64,000 nt of DNA from Paenibacillus peoriae (lineage in GTDB: Bacteria > Bacillota > Bacilli > Paenibacillales > Paenibacillaceae). Both the position numbers and the translations under genes were made by a program. This document shows positions 37,522 to 48,658 of this stretch, piece by piece (positions within the stretch are counted from its first letter, which is position 1; each line of letters starts with the position of its first letter). The DNA lies in contig NZ_CP092831.1 in assembly GCF_022531965.1 (NCBI RefSeq), positions 2,923,001 to 2,987,000 of the forward strand. Reading direction: 5' to 3'. The notes beneath the pieces were generated by a model that saw only the letters and a list, made by a program, of their open reading frames with translations, was not told the DNA's origin and did not search any database.

Positions 37522-39684
37522 ATGTACGCACGAACGCTAAAAGCGAATACAAGGTATGTAGTCAGCAACTATTGCAAATGGATTGCAGTTGGTATGATTT
37601 TAACTTTCACGGGATGCCCGCTTGCATCCGCCGCTCCTTCACCCTCATCCTCTAGTAAAACTAGTGACCCCGCCTCCTCTCTAGTCACATTTCAATTGCA
37701 AGAGGCTACGATTGCTCAAATGCAGGAAGCGATGAAGTCAGGAGCACTGTCAAGTGTCGAGCTCACCGCCCTGTACCTTAACCGGGTATATGCCTATGAT
37801 TCTAGTGGCATTCGACTGAATTCCATCCCTGTTCTGAACCCCGACGTACTAAAAGAAGCTGCTCAGGCTGATCAACTTAGGGCGCAAGGTATTAAAACCG
37901 GGCCTCTGCAAGGCATCCCCTACACGGTTAAAGACAGTTACAAGGTTAAGGGACTTACTGTCGCTTCTGGATCTCCAGCTTTCAAAAACCTGATGTCAAA
38001 GGACGATGCCTTTACAGTAGAGAAGATACGTAAATCCGGTGGGGTGCTCATTGGTAAAACCAACATGCCGCCAATGGCAGCAGGGGGAATGCAAAGAGGT
38101 GTTTATGGCCGTGCTGAAAGTCCGTACAATCCAAATTATTTGGCTGCAGCCTGGTACTCCGGCTCCTCTAACGGATCTGGTGTATCAACAGCCGCCAACT
38201 TCGCTGCCTTCGGCATGGGGGAAGAAACGGTATCCTCTGGAAGATCACCAGCATCGAACAATGGTTTAATTGCCTACACGCCATCGCGAGGCCTAATCTC
38301 CATTCGGGGGAATTGGCCTCTCTTCCCTATACGGGATGTCGTTGTCCCACATACGAGGACTGTCGAGGACATGCTCCGCTTGCTTGACGTGATCGTTGTA
38401 GAAGATAAGATTACCAAGGGTGATTTCTGGCGAGAACAGAAAGCCGTTCGGCTCCCTTCCGTCAACAGTGTCCGTCCCAAATCCTATTTAGAACTACGAG
38501 ATACTCAAGCTTTGCAAGGCAAACGCATTGGCGTTCCGAAAATCTATATCGGTAAGGACCATGAAACCTCAACTCCGATCAAATTCAGACCTTCGATACA
38601 GGCATTATGGGAAAAAGCTGTAAAGGATTTAACTGCTCTTGGAACTGAGGTTGTGGAAGTTGACTTCCCCTTGCAGGCCAACAGCGAGAAGGACCGGGCA
38701 ACAGCGAAAACACCTGAAGAACGTGGTTTAATGCCGGCAAAGTGGGCTGAAAAGGAATTCGGGCTGCTTAATCCCTATGCAGCTGAGGAATTCCTTAAAA
38801 GTGTGGACGATCCGAATTTCCCGTCATGGGCTAATATAGACCCTGCAACCGTCTTCCCGAATCCACCCGGTTCGGTAGATGCCAAACGTGGCAGAGACCT
38901 TGGCCACTATGACATATTTATTGAAACCATAAAGAAAGGCGTCACCCCTTACGAACAAATTCCTCAGTTTCAAGAAGGACTACGGGGGCTTGAAAATGTA
39001 CGAAAGATTGATTTTGAAAATTGGATGAAGCAAAACAACCTTGATTTTATTGTATTCCCGGCAAATTCGAATATCGGTAAAGCTGACTCCGATGTGAATG
39101 AAACATCCTATGAGGAGGCTTGGGAGAATGGCAACTATTTCTCCAATACGAATTTTATTCTACGCGAGTACGGGATCCCAAGTGTGTCTGTGAGTATGGG
39201 CGCTATGAAGGATACCGGAATGCCCGTTAATCTGACAATGGCAGGTGCCGCATACAGCGATAACGACCTGCTTCGTTACGCTTATTCCTATGAGCAGGCT
39301 ACCAAAAACCGTCCTATTGCAGCACGCACGCCAGCTCTTGAGGATGAAACGTTTTCCTATAACCCGCAAACTTCTCTCCCACCCTCTAAACGCAAGGAAA
39401 CAGGAACCCCTGAACTTAAGTTGAATGCTTCAATCACGGATGATGTTCTCGCTTTGGAAGGTTCAGTCACAGATCAAAGCGATATCGCACAGCTTAAAGT
39501 TTATGTCAATGGCATTCGTGTCGTTATTACAGAAGATAAAACCAATTGGTCAGCAACGCTTCCAACTACTAAATATAAACAGGATGGTGCCTCCCAGGGC
39601 GATACGCTGCATATTCTCGTGCTGGCTAAAGATATTTACGGAAATACCTCTGCTCAAGTCAAGTCTGTCACTTTACCCCAATAA
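37522..39684 (+). CDS. Exported amidase-signature enzyme with C-terminal beta-sandwich domain
   Basis: 720 aa. N-terminal signal sequence (hydrophobic IAVGMILTFTG, then CPLASAAP; the Cys could be a lipidation site, GCPLA). Amidase domain (about 55-600): catalytic Lys in LQGIPYTVKDSYKVKG, GKTNMPPMAAGG, cis-Ser in GSSNGSGVSTAA, and nucleophile Ser in ETVSSGRSPAS. The variant SSGRSPAS in place of the usual GGSIRIPAS marks a distinct amidase group, seen in extracellular bacterial and fungal enzymes as far as I recall. Residues 630-720 form a separate Ig-like/Big module (LNASITDDVLALEGSVTD, LKVYVNGIRVV). Substrate unknown. The gene stands alone and is flanked by inverted TGACACAAAGT repeats. Confidence 0.88.
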   Translation: MYARTLKANTRYVVSNYCKWIAVGMILTFTGCPLASAAPSPSSSSKTSDPASSLVTFQLQEATIAQMQEAMKSGALSSVELTALYLNRVYAYDSSGIRLNSIPVLNPDVLKEAAQADQLRAQGIKTGPLQGIPYTVKDSYKVKGLTVASGSPAFKNLMSKDDAFTVEKIRKSGGVLIGKTNMPPMAAGGMQRGVYGRAESPYNPNYLAAAWYSGSSNGSGVSTAANFAAFGMGEETVSSGRSPASNNGLIAYTPSRGLISIRGNWPLFPIRDVVVPHTRTVEDMLRLLDVIVVEDKITKGDFWREQKAVRLPSVNSVRPKSYLELRDTQALQGKRIGVPKIYIGKDHETSTPIKFRPSIQALWEKAVKDLTALGTEVVEVDFPLQANSEKDRATAKTPEERGLMPAKWAEKEFGLLNPYAAEEFLKSVDDPNFPSWANIDPATVFPNPPGSVDAKRGRDLGHYDIFIETIKKGVTPYEQIPQFQEGLRGLENVRKIDFENWMKQNNLDFIVFPANSNIGKADSDVNETSYEEAWENGNYFSNTNFILREYGIPSVSVSMGAMKDTGMPVNLTMAGAAYSDNDLLRYAYSYEQATKNRPIAARTPALEDETFSYNPQTSLPPSKRKETGTPELKLNASITDDVLALEGSVTDQSDIAQLKVYVNGIRVVITEDKTNWSATLPTTKYKQDGASQGDTLHILVLAKDIYGNTSAQVKSVTLPQ

Positions 39685-39890
39685 CGTAGGACATCATAGA
39701 AATCACTTTTGGATTTTGTTGAATAAAAACACTTCGGTGTGTCTTCCTCTGCATGTACGCATAAATTAGATGATCATAAATAATCACACAGCAGCACAAG
39801 AGATTTAGATCGGATCAGCTATGTATAAATCATTGTGTTGATCGCAGCAAGGGAACCATTGATAACTCCTAAAGGTTCCTGATTATTGTT

Positions 39891-39914
39891 ACACATTAAA
39901 TAATGTGTTTTTTC
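39891..39914 (+). terminator. Probable terminator of the amidase gene
   Basis: ACACAT (39891-39896), 6-nt loop, ATGTGT (39903-39908), then TTTTTC. Short stem but good T-run, about 210 nt after the stop codon. Confidence 0.5.
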
Positions 39915-39977
39915 GATCATCAAATAAATAAGTTCTTAAATTATTCCCCCCAAAAATTAAAATCAGTTGATATTTTT

Positions 39978-40038
39978 GGGGGGTACTTTGTGTCATGGAT
40001 AAAAGGACGACAGGATAATCGCCCTTTTATCCATGACA
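39978..40038. repeat. Inverted TGACACAAAGT repeat joined to a 20-bp hairpin
   Basis: GGGGGGTACTTTGTGTCA (39978-39995) is the reverse complement of the TGACACAAAGT motif at 36731 and 36970. It runs into a hairpin: TGTCATGGATAAAAGGACGA (39991-40010) and TCGCCCTTTTATCCATGACA (40019-40038), 19 of 20 pairs, 8-nt loop. No T-run follows, so a terminator is unlikely; it may be the outer end of a mobile element. Confidence 0.65.
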
Positions 40039-40094
40039 GGTTGCATTTAATACCGTCCATTATGACAGAGGCTATTACTTAGCGTATTCAGCCA

Positions 40095-42713
<2,619 letters not shown>

Positions 42714-42835
42714 TCAACATCTCTCCTAACCATTAAATTGAGAAAAAAACATTTGACAAGAGTTTAGCGGCATGGTAAGATTTAATTGTAAGATGTGTTA
42801 TTTATGTCTACTACATCTTTATAAAAGATAATCTG

Positions 42836-42865
42836 ATTATATCATCGTGTCTGTTTTATATGCAA
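42836..42865 (-). promoter_or_regulatory. Probable rph promoter
   Basis: Minus strand: TTGCAT (-35, 42860-42865), 18-nt spacer, perfect TATAAT (-10, 42836-42841). It leaves a leader of about 115 nt before the ATG at 42713. Confidence 0.6.
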
Positions 42866-42870
42866 TATAA

Positions 42871-42903
42871 AAGAACCTGATAAAACTATCCAGGTTCTTT
42901 TTT
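42871..42903. terminator. Intrinsic terminator, mainly plus strand
   Basis: AAGAACCTG (42871-42879) and CAGGTTCTT (42891-42899) with T-run to 42903 on the plus strand. On the minus strand TTCTTTTA follows the stem, so it may also end minus-strand transcripts arriving from 43130. Confidence 0.75.
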
Positions 42904-43129
42904 GATTTCCGCTATCACTTCTTAAAATAAAAAAAGCCGCGATTTCGCAGCAATGAATGGGATGAAATTCTTATTACCCGACAGGTGCTGCATGACATAG
43001 AATATTATCTCATTCCAAGTCGATCTACCTTACAACACCTGCTTTGCTCGATCAAACAAATTCCGATAGAAAACCTGTCCACGAGTAGACTTCTTCGAAT
43101 TGTTGGATACGCTTCAAAATACGTTTGTT

Positions 43130-43501
43130 CTAGCTTTGCAAAAGCCGGTACAGCAGCGCCTCTCCCTTATTCTCAAACGTTCGCTGTGTTTCCAGAAATT
43201 CAGGCACCTCTATCAGCCGAGAGGGTCTGTACCCGGGGCCACCACAGCCGCAGGAGTGGTAAGTGTATCCTTGTTGATATAGTAGCTCTACCTTTTTCCA
43301 CTGTTTGATATCCGTTTGCTTCGGGGCCTGAAAATCATGACCCATGTCATGCATGGATGCCTGGCATTGCGGACAGACATGGACAATCCGTTCATATTCA
43401 TCCTTCGGCATTTCAAACCGTGATGTCTGCTTATATACTTTCCTGCAGGTAAAGCAGGCAAAGATATCTTTATATGGGCCGCATATTGCATATCTACACA
43501 T
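43130..43501 (-). CDS. Conserved small protein with CxxC pairs
   Basis: About 123 aa from ATG 43501, which has AAAGGGGGTAACC upstream; an upstream in-frame start lacks an RBS. Starts MCRYAICGPYKDIFACFTCR. Cys pairs CFTC and CPQC suggest a zinc ribbon in residues 15-50, with a later HSCGCGGPGYRPSR segment holding two more Cys. The end, ENKGEALLYRLLQS, is charged. I recognise the N-terminus as a conserved Firmicute pattern without an assigned function. Possibly a metal-binding or nucleic-acid-binding protein. No operon partner. Confidence 0.7.
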   Translation of the reverse strand: MCRYAICGPYKDIFACFTCRKVYKQTSRFEMPKDEYERIVHVCPQCQASMHDMGHDFQAPKQTDIKQWKKVELLYQQGYTYHSCGCGGPGYRPSRLIEVPEFLETQRTFENKGEALLYRLLQS

Positions 43502-43564
43502 ACGGTTACCCCCTTTATAATCTAGAATTGGTCTGGCATTTTTCACTTAAATCATAGAAATATT

Positions 43565-43774
43565 TCAGTATTTTTTCAATTGACATGTATACAAGTCTGA
43601 AAACTCCTGTGAGAATTCCTCCAGTTTGGCCACCGCCTGACGGTAAATAACAATACTCACGAGCAAAAACGGAATGACAAAGGCCAGCTCGTTTCCGCCC
43701 ATAAATTTTGCTGCAGTCTCGCATTTCTTACTCGCTCTTTCACCGATATATCCAACTCGTAGAACAGCCTCCAT
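43565..43774 (-). CDS. Small hypothetical protein with one hydrophobic segment
   Basis: 69 codons from ATG 43774; GTGGGGGAG sits only 2-3 nt before the start. Residues 30-44 are hydrophobic (LAFVIPFLLVSIVIYR), followed by a charged tail (KLEEFSQEFSDL). Could be a small membrane protein or a stray frame; no relatives recognised. Confidence 0.3.
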   Translation of the reverse strand: MEAVLRVGYIGERASKKCETAAKFMGGNELAFVIPFLLVSIVIYRQAVAKLEEFSQEFSDLYTCQLKKY

Positions 43775-43824
43775 GACTCCCCCACTTCCTCAATATTCAT
43801 ACAAGTTAATTTAAGCTAGCCGCC

Positions 43825-44478
43825 TTATTTCTTGATATAATCAGCGAACTTCCGAAGAAAATCGAGCGAATGGATATCCTCTCTAAGATGATGATGAACC
43901 AGATCATCCATTTTGGTTGTTTCCTTATTCAGCATGTATTCAAGCATAGCTTGGTGCTCATGCCAGATGCCCATCAGCTTCCCTGTTTCCAGCATATGCA
44001 GCTTGCGATATCTGATATAGTGAACATTTGACTGCTGAATGAGCTGCCAAAGAAACTCCCGCCCCACCAATTGGAACATGGTTTGGTGGAACTGATCATC
44101 CAAACTGAGAAATTGATCCGTCGCATGATCTTCTTCGATCACAGCTCTCTGTCTGTCCAGAATATCGCTCAGCTCCTGCACATCGCTTAATGTAATTTGC
44201 GAAGAAAGCTCCTTCATAATCTCCTTTTCCAATGCGCTTCTTAAGTAAATAATTTGCTCAACGGACTCCAGATCAATATAGGACACAATGTTCCCCTTCT
44301 TGGGATAAATATCAATGTAGGACTCGAGCGCAAGCCACTTTAATACATCGCGTAGCGGAGTTCTGGACAGCTGGAAGCGTTCTGACAAAGTCGTCTCACT
44401 CAGTAGAGTACCCGGCTTTAAAGTCAGTGACAAAATATCATTTTTCAAAAGCTGCTTGATTTCTTCTTTCGTCAACAT
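43825..44478 (-). CDS. GntR family regulator, FadR subfamily (probable UxuR-like)
   Basis: 217 aa. Winged HTH at the N-terminus (LSLTLKPGTLLSETTLSERF, QLSRTPLRDVLKWLALESYI), then a helical FCD ligand domain (YLRSALEKEIMKELSSQ, DQFHQTMFQLVG) whose His/Asp set binds metal and sugar acids in relatives. It is divergent from uxuA-uxuB, and a palindrome TCTTGTATACAAGA lies in front of uxuA, so it most likely represses the hexuronate genes until fructuronate or mannonate-type metabolites appear. Confidence 0.9.
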   Translation of the reverse strand: MLTKEEIKQLLKNDILSLTLKPGTLLSETTLSERFQLSRTPLRDVLKWLALESYIDIYPKKGNIVSYIDLESVEQIIYLRSALEKEIMKELSSQITLSDVQELSDILDRQRAVIEEDHATDQFLSLDDQFHQTMFQLVGREFLWQLIQQSNVHYIRYRKLHMLETGKLMGIWHEHQAMLEYMLNKETTKMDDLVHHHLREDIHSLDFLRKFADYIKK

Positions 44479-44555
44479 TTCATTCCTACCTTCACTTTAT
44501 AAATCTAGAACTATTATAAAGCATTTTGAGGTGATAAATCCCTTTATAATTATCA

Positions 44556-44607
44556 TTGACAAGAACAAACCCTATAATTTATGATCAACTCAATCTTGTA
44601 TACAAGA
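44556..44607 (+). promoter_or_regulatory. uxuA promoter with GntR operator
   Basis: TTGACA (44556-44561), 18-nt spacer, TATGAT (44580-44585), then the perfect 14-bp palindrome TCTTGTATACAAGA (44594-44607) around the expected transcription start. The TTGTATACAA core fits FadR-subfamily GntR sites. Repression by the neighbouring regulator is inferred. Confidence 0.7.
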
Positions 44608-44636
44608 CAGACGAATATAATCAGGGAGGTATCGTT

Positions 44637-45713
44637 ATGAATATGACCTGGAGATGGTATGGAGAAGGCAACGACAATATTACGCTGGACCATATCCGGC
44701 AAATTCCTGGAGTTATGGGCATTGTCTGGTCTTTACATGATAAGGTAGCTGGTGAAGTATGGGAAATGGAGCGAATTCAGGAGGTAGCTGATCAGATTAC
44801 GAGCAAGGGCTTTAGTTCGGCGGTCGTAGAAAGTGTAAATGTCCACGATGATATCAAAATCGGCCTACCATCCCGCGATCAATATATTGACATTTATATC
44901 GACACCATTCGAAAATTAGCCAAAGTGGGAGTTAAGGTGATTTGCTATAACTTTATGCCTGTCTTTGACTGGACCAGAACAGAGCTGTACAAGGAACTGC
45001 CTGACGGGTCCAATGCCCTCTTTTATGAAAAGGCTGCCATTACTGATGATCCCCGCCAAATGGTGGATCGGATTCTCAAGGGAGCTGGGAAGTTCACCAT
45101 GCCTGGCTGGGAACCGGAACGGTTGGCGAGACTGGATGAACTTTTTGCTGCTTATGCGGATGTCACAGAAGACAAGTTGTTTGACAACCTAAAGTATTTT
45201 CTTGAGCGCATCATCCCGGTCTGCGAGGAGTCTGACATCAAGATGGCCATTCATCCTGATGATCCAGCATGGCCCATCTTCGGATTGCCGAGAATTGTCC
45301 GGAGTCGTGAGACCATCCGGCGCATCCTAGACGCAGTGAGCAGTCCATATAATGGTCTAACCTTCTGCACAGGCTCACTGGGAAGCAATCCTGAGAATGA
45401 TTTACCAGCCATGATTCGGGAGTTTCATGATCGTATTCATTTTGCGCATATTCGTAATGTCAAGGTGTTTGAGAATGGAGACTTTATTGAAGTGTCGCAT
45501 CGCGGGAAGGACGGAAGCGTCGATGTACCGGAAATAGTTAGAGCTTATCACGAGAACGGCTATCAGGGATATGTACGTCCAGATCACGGCAGACATCTAT
45601 GGGGGGAAGAAAAGAATTGTCGGCCAGGCTATGGTTTGTATGACCGTGCACTGGGAGTTATGTACTTGCTTGGTGTTTGGGATAGTCTCGCTCAAGGCAA
45701 AGGAGTGAAATAA
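44637..45713 (+). CDS. uxuA: Mannonate dehydratase
   Basis: 358 aa from ATG 44637 (CAGGGAGG upstream); an ATG at 44556 lies in the promoter. Starts MNMTWRWYGEGNDNITLDHI, the family signature. TIM-barrel segments include GIVWSLHDKVAGEVW, VKVICYNFMPVFDWTRTEL, KMAIHPDDPAWPIFGLPRIV and FAHIRNVK, with the His/Cys/Asp metal ligands of UxuA (GLTFCTGSLGSNPENDLPAM). It dehydrates D-mannonate to 2-keto-3-deoxygluconate in the glucuronate pathway. The stop codon touches the ATG of uxuB. Confidence 0.96.
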   Translation: MNMTWRWYGEGNDNITLDHIRQIPGVMGIVWSLHDKVAGEVWEMERIQEVADQITSKGFSSAVVESVNVHDDIKIGLPSRDQYIDIYIDTIRKLAKVGVKVICYNFMPVFDWTRTELYKELPDGSNALFYEKAAITDDPRQMVDRILKGAGKFTMPGWEPERLARLDELFAAYADVTEDKLFDNLKYFLERIIPVCEESDIKMAIHPDDPAWPIFGLPRIVRSRETIRRILDAVSSPYNGLTFCTGSLGSNPENDLPAMIREFHDRIHFAHIRNVKVFENGDFIEVSHRGKDGSVDVPEIVRAYHENGYQGYVRPDHGRHLWGEEKNCRPGYGLYDRALGVMYLLGVWDSLAQGKGVK

Positions 45714-47321
45714 ATGCTCCAACTTGACCGGAAAGGCCTTTTAGATAAGGCGGCCTGGGAAGCAGCAGGTATTGAATTGCCGAAATATGATCTGGAGCTT
45801 GTTGCCCATAACACCCGACTTAGACCGCAATGGGTGCATTTTGGCGCAGGCAATATTTTTCGAGGGTTGATAGCCAATGCGCAGCAACAACTACTGAATA
45901 ACTTGAAAGCGGATACAGGTATTATTGCAGCCGAAGCCTTTGATTTTGAAATGATCGACAAAGCCTATAAGCCTTACGACAATTTAACCTTACTGGTGTT
46001 GATGAGTGCAGACGGAAGATTTCACAAGAGCGTGGTCGCAAGCATCGTTGAGGAAATCGCGGCAGAGCAGAATCGTCCAGACGACTACCTCCGTCTGATT
46101 GAAATATTTGAGAATCCGTCCCTGCAGATGGCCAGCTTTACTGTCACGGAAAAAGGATACGCTCTGACCGGGCCCGACGGCAAGTATCTGGCTGTTGTAG
46201 AGAGGGATTTGATGAATGGCCCTGAACAACCAGCGCATGTGATGAGCATAGCTACTTCGCTTGCCTATCGGCGTTATCTAAAGGGGCGACTTCCAATGAC
46301 TTTTGTGAGCATGGATAATTGCTCCCATAACGGCGATCTGTTAAAGGATAGTATGATTGCCATCGCCAAGGAGTGGACTCGCAGAGGCCTGGTAAAGGAA
46401 GGATTTGCAGACTATCTGCAGAATGAGGAGAAAATAACCTTCCCCCTGACCATGATCGACAAAATTACCCCCCGCCCTTCCTTGCAAGTACAGTCTGCTC
46501 TTCAGGAACTGGGGTTAGCCGACATGGAGTTAATCGTTACCTCCAGGCATACGTATACGGCTCCCTTTGTCAATGCTGAGGTTAGCGAGTATTTGGTCAT
46601 TGAAGACAAGTTTACGAACGGGAGACCTGCACTAGAGGAAGCTGGTATCATTTTCACGAATCGGGATACAGTGGACAAAGTGGAGAAGATGAAAGTCACT
46701 ACCTGTCTCAATCCGCTGCATACAGCGCTGGCGCTAGCTGGGTGTCTGCTTGGGTATGAGCTTATTGCAGATGAAATGAAGGATCACACATTACGTCGTC
46801 TGGTGGAAACTATCGGCTACAAGGAAGGGTTGCCTGTTGTAGTTGATCCCGGTATTATTCAACCGAAACCATTTATTGACGAGGTATTGCAGGAACGCTT
46901 CGCCAATCCCTATATTCCGGATACGCCACAGCGGATTGCAACAGATACCTCTCAAAAGATGAGCATCCGTTTTGGTGAAACCATAAAGTCTTATGTTGGC
47001 ACAGTAGGACTTGATCCTGCGAACTTGACTGCTATTCCCTTGACCATTGCGATCTGGTGTCGCTATTTGCTGGGAGTGGATGATCAAGGAGAACCCTTCA
47101 CACTCAGTCCGGACCCGTTACTGGATACGTTGCAGGGATATTTGAAGAATACGAAGCTGGGCGATCAGACCTCCAAGGTTCGCTGCCTCCTCGAAGATGA
47201 CAAACTGTTCGGTGTCCGATTATATGAAATTGGTCTGGGCGACAAGATTGAAGCCATGTTTCATGAAATGCTGGCAGGTCCCGGAGCAGTCCGAAGCACG
47301 ATAGAAAAGTATGTGAACTAG
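45714..47321 (+). CDS. uxuB: Fructuronate reductase / mannitol dehydrogenase family
   Basis: 535 aa, slightly longer than E. coli UxuB (486). Rossmann start WVHFGAGNIFRGLIANAQQQ; central GRLPMTFVSMDNCSHNGDLL; catalytic Lys/Asn/His set in KMKVTTCLNPLHTALALAGC. It reduces D-fructuronate to D-mannonate with NADH, feeding UxuA. Starts immediately after the uxuA stop. Uronate isomerase and KDG kinase genes are not in the window, so the rest of the pathway lies elsewhere. Confidence 0.95.
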   Translation: MLQLDRKGLLDKAAWEAAGIELPKYDLELVAHNTRLRPQWVHFGAGNIFRGLIANAQQQLLNNLKADTGIIAAEAFDFEMIDKAYKPYDNLTLLVLMSADGRFHKSVVASIVEEIAAEQNRPDDYLRLIEIFENPSLQMASFTVTEKGYALTGPDGKYLAVVERDLMNGPEQPAHVMSIATSLAYRRYLKGRLPMTFVSMDNCSHNGDLLKDSMIAIAKEWTRRGLVKEGFADYLQNEEKITFPLTMIDKITPRPSLQVQSALQELGLADMELIVTSRHTYTAPFVNAEVSEYLVIEDKFTNGRPALEEAGIIFTNRDTVDKVEKMKVTTCLNPLHTALALAGCLLGYELIADEMKDHTLRRLVETIGYKEGLPVVVDPGIIQPKPFIDEVLQERFANPYIPDTPQRIATDTSQKMSIRFGETIKSYVGTVGLDPANLTAIPLTIAIWCRYLLGVDDQGEPFTLSPDPLLDTLQGYLKNTKLGDQTSKVRCLLEDDKLFGVRLYEIGLGDKIEAMFHEMLAGPGAVRSTIEKYVN

Positions 47322-47328
47322 AAATTAC

Positions 47329-48180
47329 TTAGAAGGTCACAATCACTTTGCCCTGGGAGTGGCCCGTCGACACATTAATCAGCGCCTTGTTAATGTCACC
47401 AAACGTATAAGTTGAATCTATAGAGGGCTTTATATTTTCTTTTTCAACAAGTTTAGTGATTTCTTGTAATTGACTTCCATTGGCTTGCACAAATAAAAAA
47501 CGATATTCATTTTGATTCTTGCGCGCTAAAGAATCTAAGCGAGCACCCACCAGACCAAATAATGCTTTTTTCCACAGGGGAAAACGATTGTCAACCGCAA
47601 AGCGATAATTAGGTCCGGCTTTCAATGATACCAATTTCCCTTGTGGTTTTAAAATACCCAGTTCAGCTTTGATCTCTTTGGTACCCAAGGTGTCGATCAC
47701 ATAATCGATATCGGACAGTATGTTAGCATAATTCTCTGTCTTATAATTGATGAACTGATCAGCCCCGATCGACAGTATACGTAACCTGCCTCTTTCACTT
47801 CCACTTGTAATAACAAATAACCCCAGTGATTTGGCAATGGGGATTGCCATAGCGCCAAATCCTCCGGTTCCTCCAGGAATGAATAGCTTTTTATTCGGCT
47901 GGACATGGAGTACATCGTGCAATGCTTGATAAGCAGTCAAGGCAGTAAGGGGTACAGCAGCAGCTTCAATAACGCCAGACAGTTCATTCCCTAAAGTTAA
48001 TGGCAACTTATAGTCAGCAATCATCCGAACACTACCATTCAAATTTAGGATATCCAGTGGATTTACACCTGCTGCCTTTACTTTGACAAGCACCTCATGG
48101 TTGTTGATCTGTGGCATGTCAACATCATTTAACTCCACTTGGATTTTTTTTGAATATTTCTGTATTTGTGCTGCTCTCAT
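47329..48180 (-). CDS. Zinc-type quinone oxidoreductase with an internal deletion
   Basis: About 283 aa from ATG 48180 (GGAAGAGG, 6 nt upstream). MDR-superfamily NADPH:quinone reductase: VLVKVKAAGVNPLDIL, KLPLTLGNELSGVIE, then directly AAAVPLTALTAYQAL and KKLFIPGGTGGFGAMAI. In full-length relatives about 45 residues (the VGDxVY segment and catalytic-domain strand) sit between GVIE and AAAVP. The deletion keeps the frame. The NADPH domain is intact, but the substrate-binding domain lacks a core strand, so activity is doubtful. Faces the same direction as the SDR at 48659 and may share its control. Confidence 0.85.
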   Translation of the reverse strand: MRAAQIQKYSKKIQVELNDVDMPQINNHEVLVKVKAAGVNPLDILNLNGSVRMIADYKLPLTLGNELSGVIEAAAVPLTALTAYQALHDVLHVQPNKKLFIPGGTGGFGAMAIPIAKSLGLFVITSGSERGRLRILSIGADQFINYKTENYANILSDIDYVIDTLGTKEIKAELGILKPQGKLVSLKAGPNYRFAVDNRFPLWKKALFGLVGARLDSLARKNQNEYRFLFVQANGSQLQEITKLVEKENIKPSIDSTYTFGDINKALINVSTGHSQGKVIVTF

Positions 48181-48235
48181 ATTCATCCTCTTCCTTTGCT
48201 AATTTGGAGATAGCATAACCATGAAACTATTGGCT

Positions 48236-48273
48236 AAAAACATGGCGTACAATTTACGGTTGTACGCCATGTT
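48236..48273 (-). terminator. Rho-independent terminator of the ene-reductase remnant
   Basis: Perfect 14-bp stem: AACATGGCGTACAA (48239-48252) and TTGTACGCCATGTT (48260-48273), 7-nt loop, followed by TTTTT on the minus strand. Confidence 0.85.
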
Positions 48274-48284
48274 CCACTCTTTTG

Positions 48285-48611
48285 CTATTGTAGTCCCTCT
48301 TGCGATTCTAATTCTCGTATCGTCGGATAGTCCGTGTAACCTTTACTCCCCAGACCAAAGTAACCTTTTTCCATCCTTCAATATGTTTATCCGTATAAAT
48401 CCCAGGTGTCCATAAGTACCCTTGACCATCATCAGAAGGTTGTGTACCCTCCGTAATAATGAGTCCATTGATGCACGCTAAGCATAATAAAGAGGTGTTA
48501 GCTCTCCTGGTGTGCCATCTTCTTGCGATCTGCTACGTGTCATTGGTGCCATTGCTAAACGATGTGGCAGCTCCATTTTTCCAATCTTCGTTTTACTCCA
48601 CAACTTTTCAT
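48285..48611 (-). pseudogene. Old yellow enzyme/alkene reductase, deleted and frameshifted
   Basis: RBS AGGAGAG and ATG at 48611. After an early shift: KMELPHRLAMAPMTRSRSQE, GTPGELTPLYYA, stop, then RASM, LIITEGTQPSDDGQGYLWTP-like and YTDKHIEGWKKVTLVWG in other frames, and finally GSKGYTDYPTIRELE, the C-terminal OYE block. About two-thirds of the normal 360 codons are gone from the middle. NemA/XenA-type FMN ene-reductase ancestry is clear. Confidence 0.8.
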
Positions 48612-48658
48612 TGGATACTCTCCTCTTTCAATAAACTCAACAGATCTATAAATTGAAT

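Larger units (their letters stand above)
39685..40094. other. Convergent intergenic region after the amidase gene
   Basis: No gene. It contains a terminator at 39891, a reverse-orientation TGACACAAAGT repeat and a 20-bp hairpin (listed separately). GGGAACC...GGTTCC at about 39850-39879 is a further weak stem. Confidence 0.5.
42753..42903 (+). ncRNA. Candidate small RNA unit opposite the rph leader
   Basis: A plus-strand sigma-A promoter TTGACA (42753-42758), 17-nt spacer, TAAGAT (42776-42781) is followed about 90 nt later by an intrinsic terminator (42871-42903) with no open frame between. An AAGATGT...ACATCTT stem lies near the 5' end. The predicted transcript of about 115 nt would overlap the rph promoter and leader on the opposite strand. 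Prediction only. Confidence 0.35.

Noticed and set aside
42985..43308. 107-codon plus-strand frame
   Set aside because: Its second half is the antisense of the conserved CxxC protein gene, which has the better RBS and composition.
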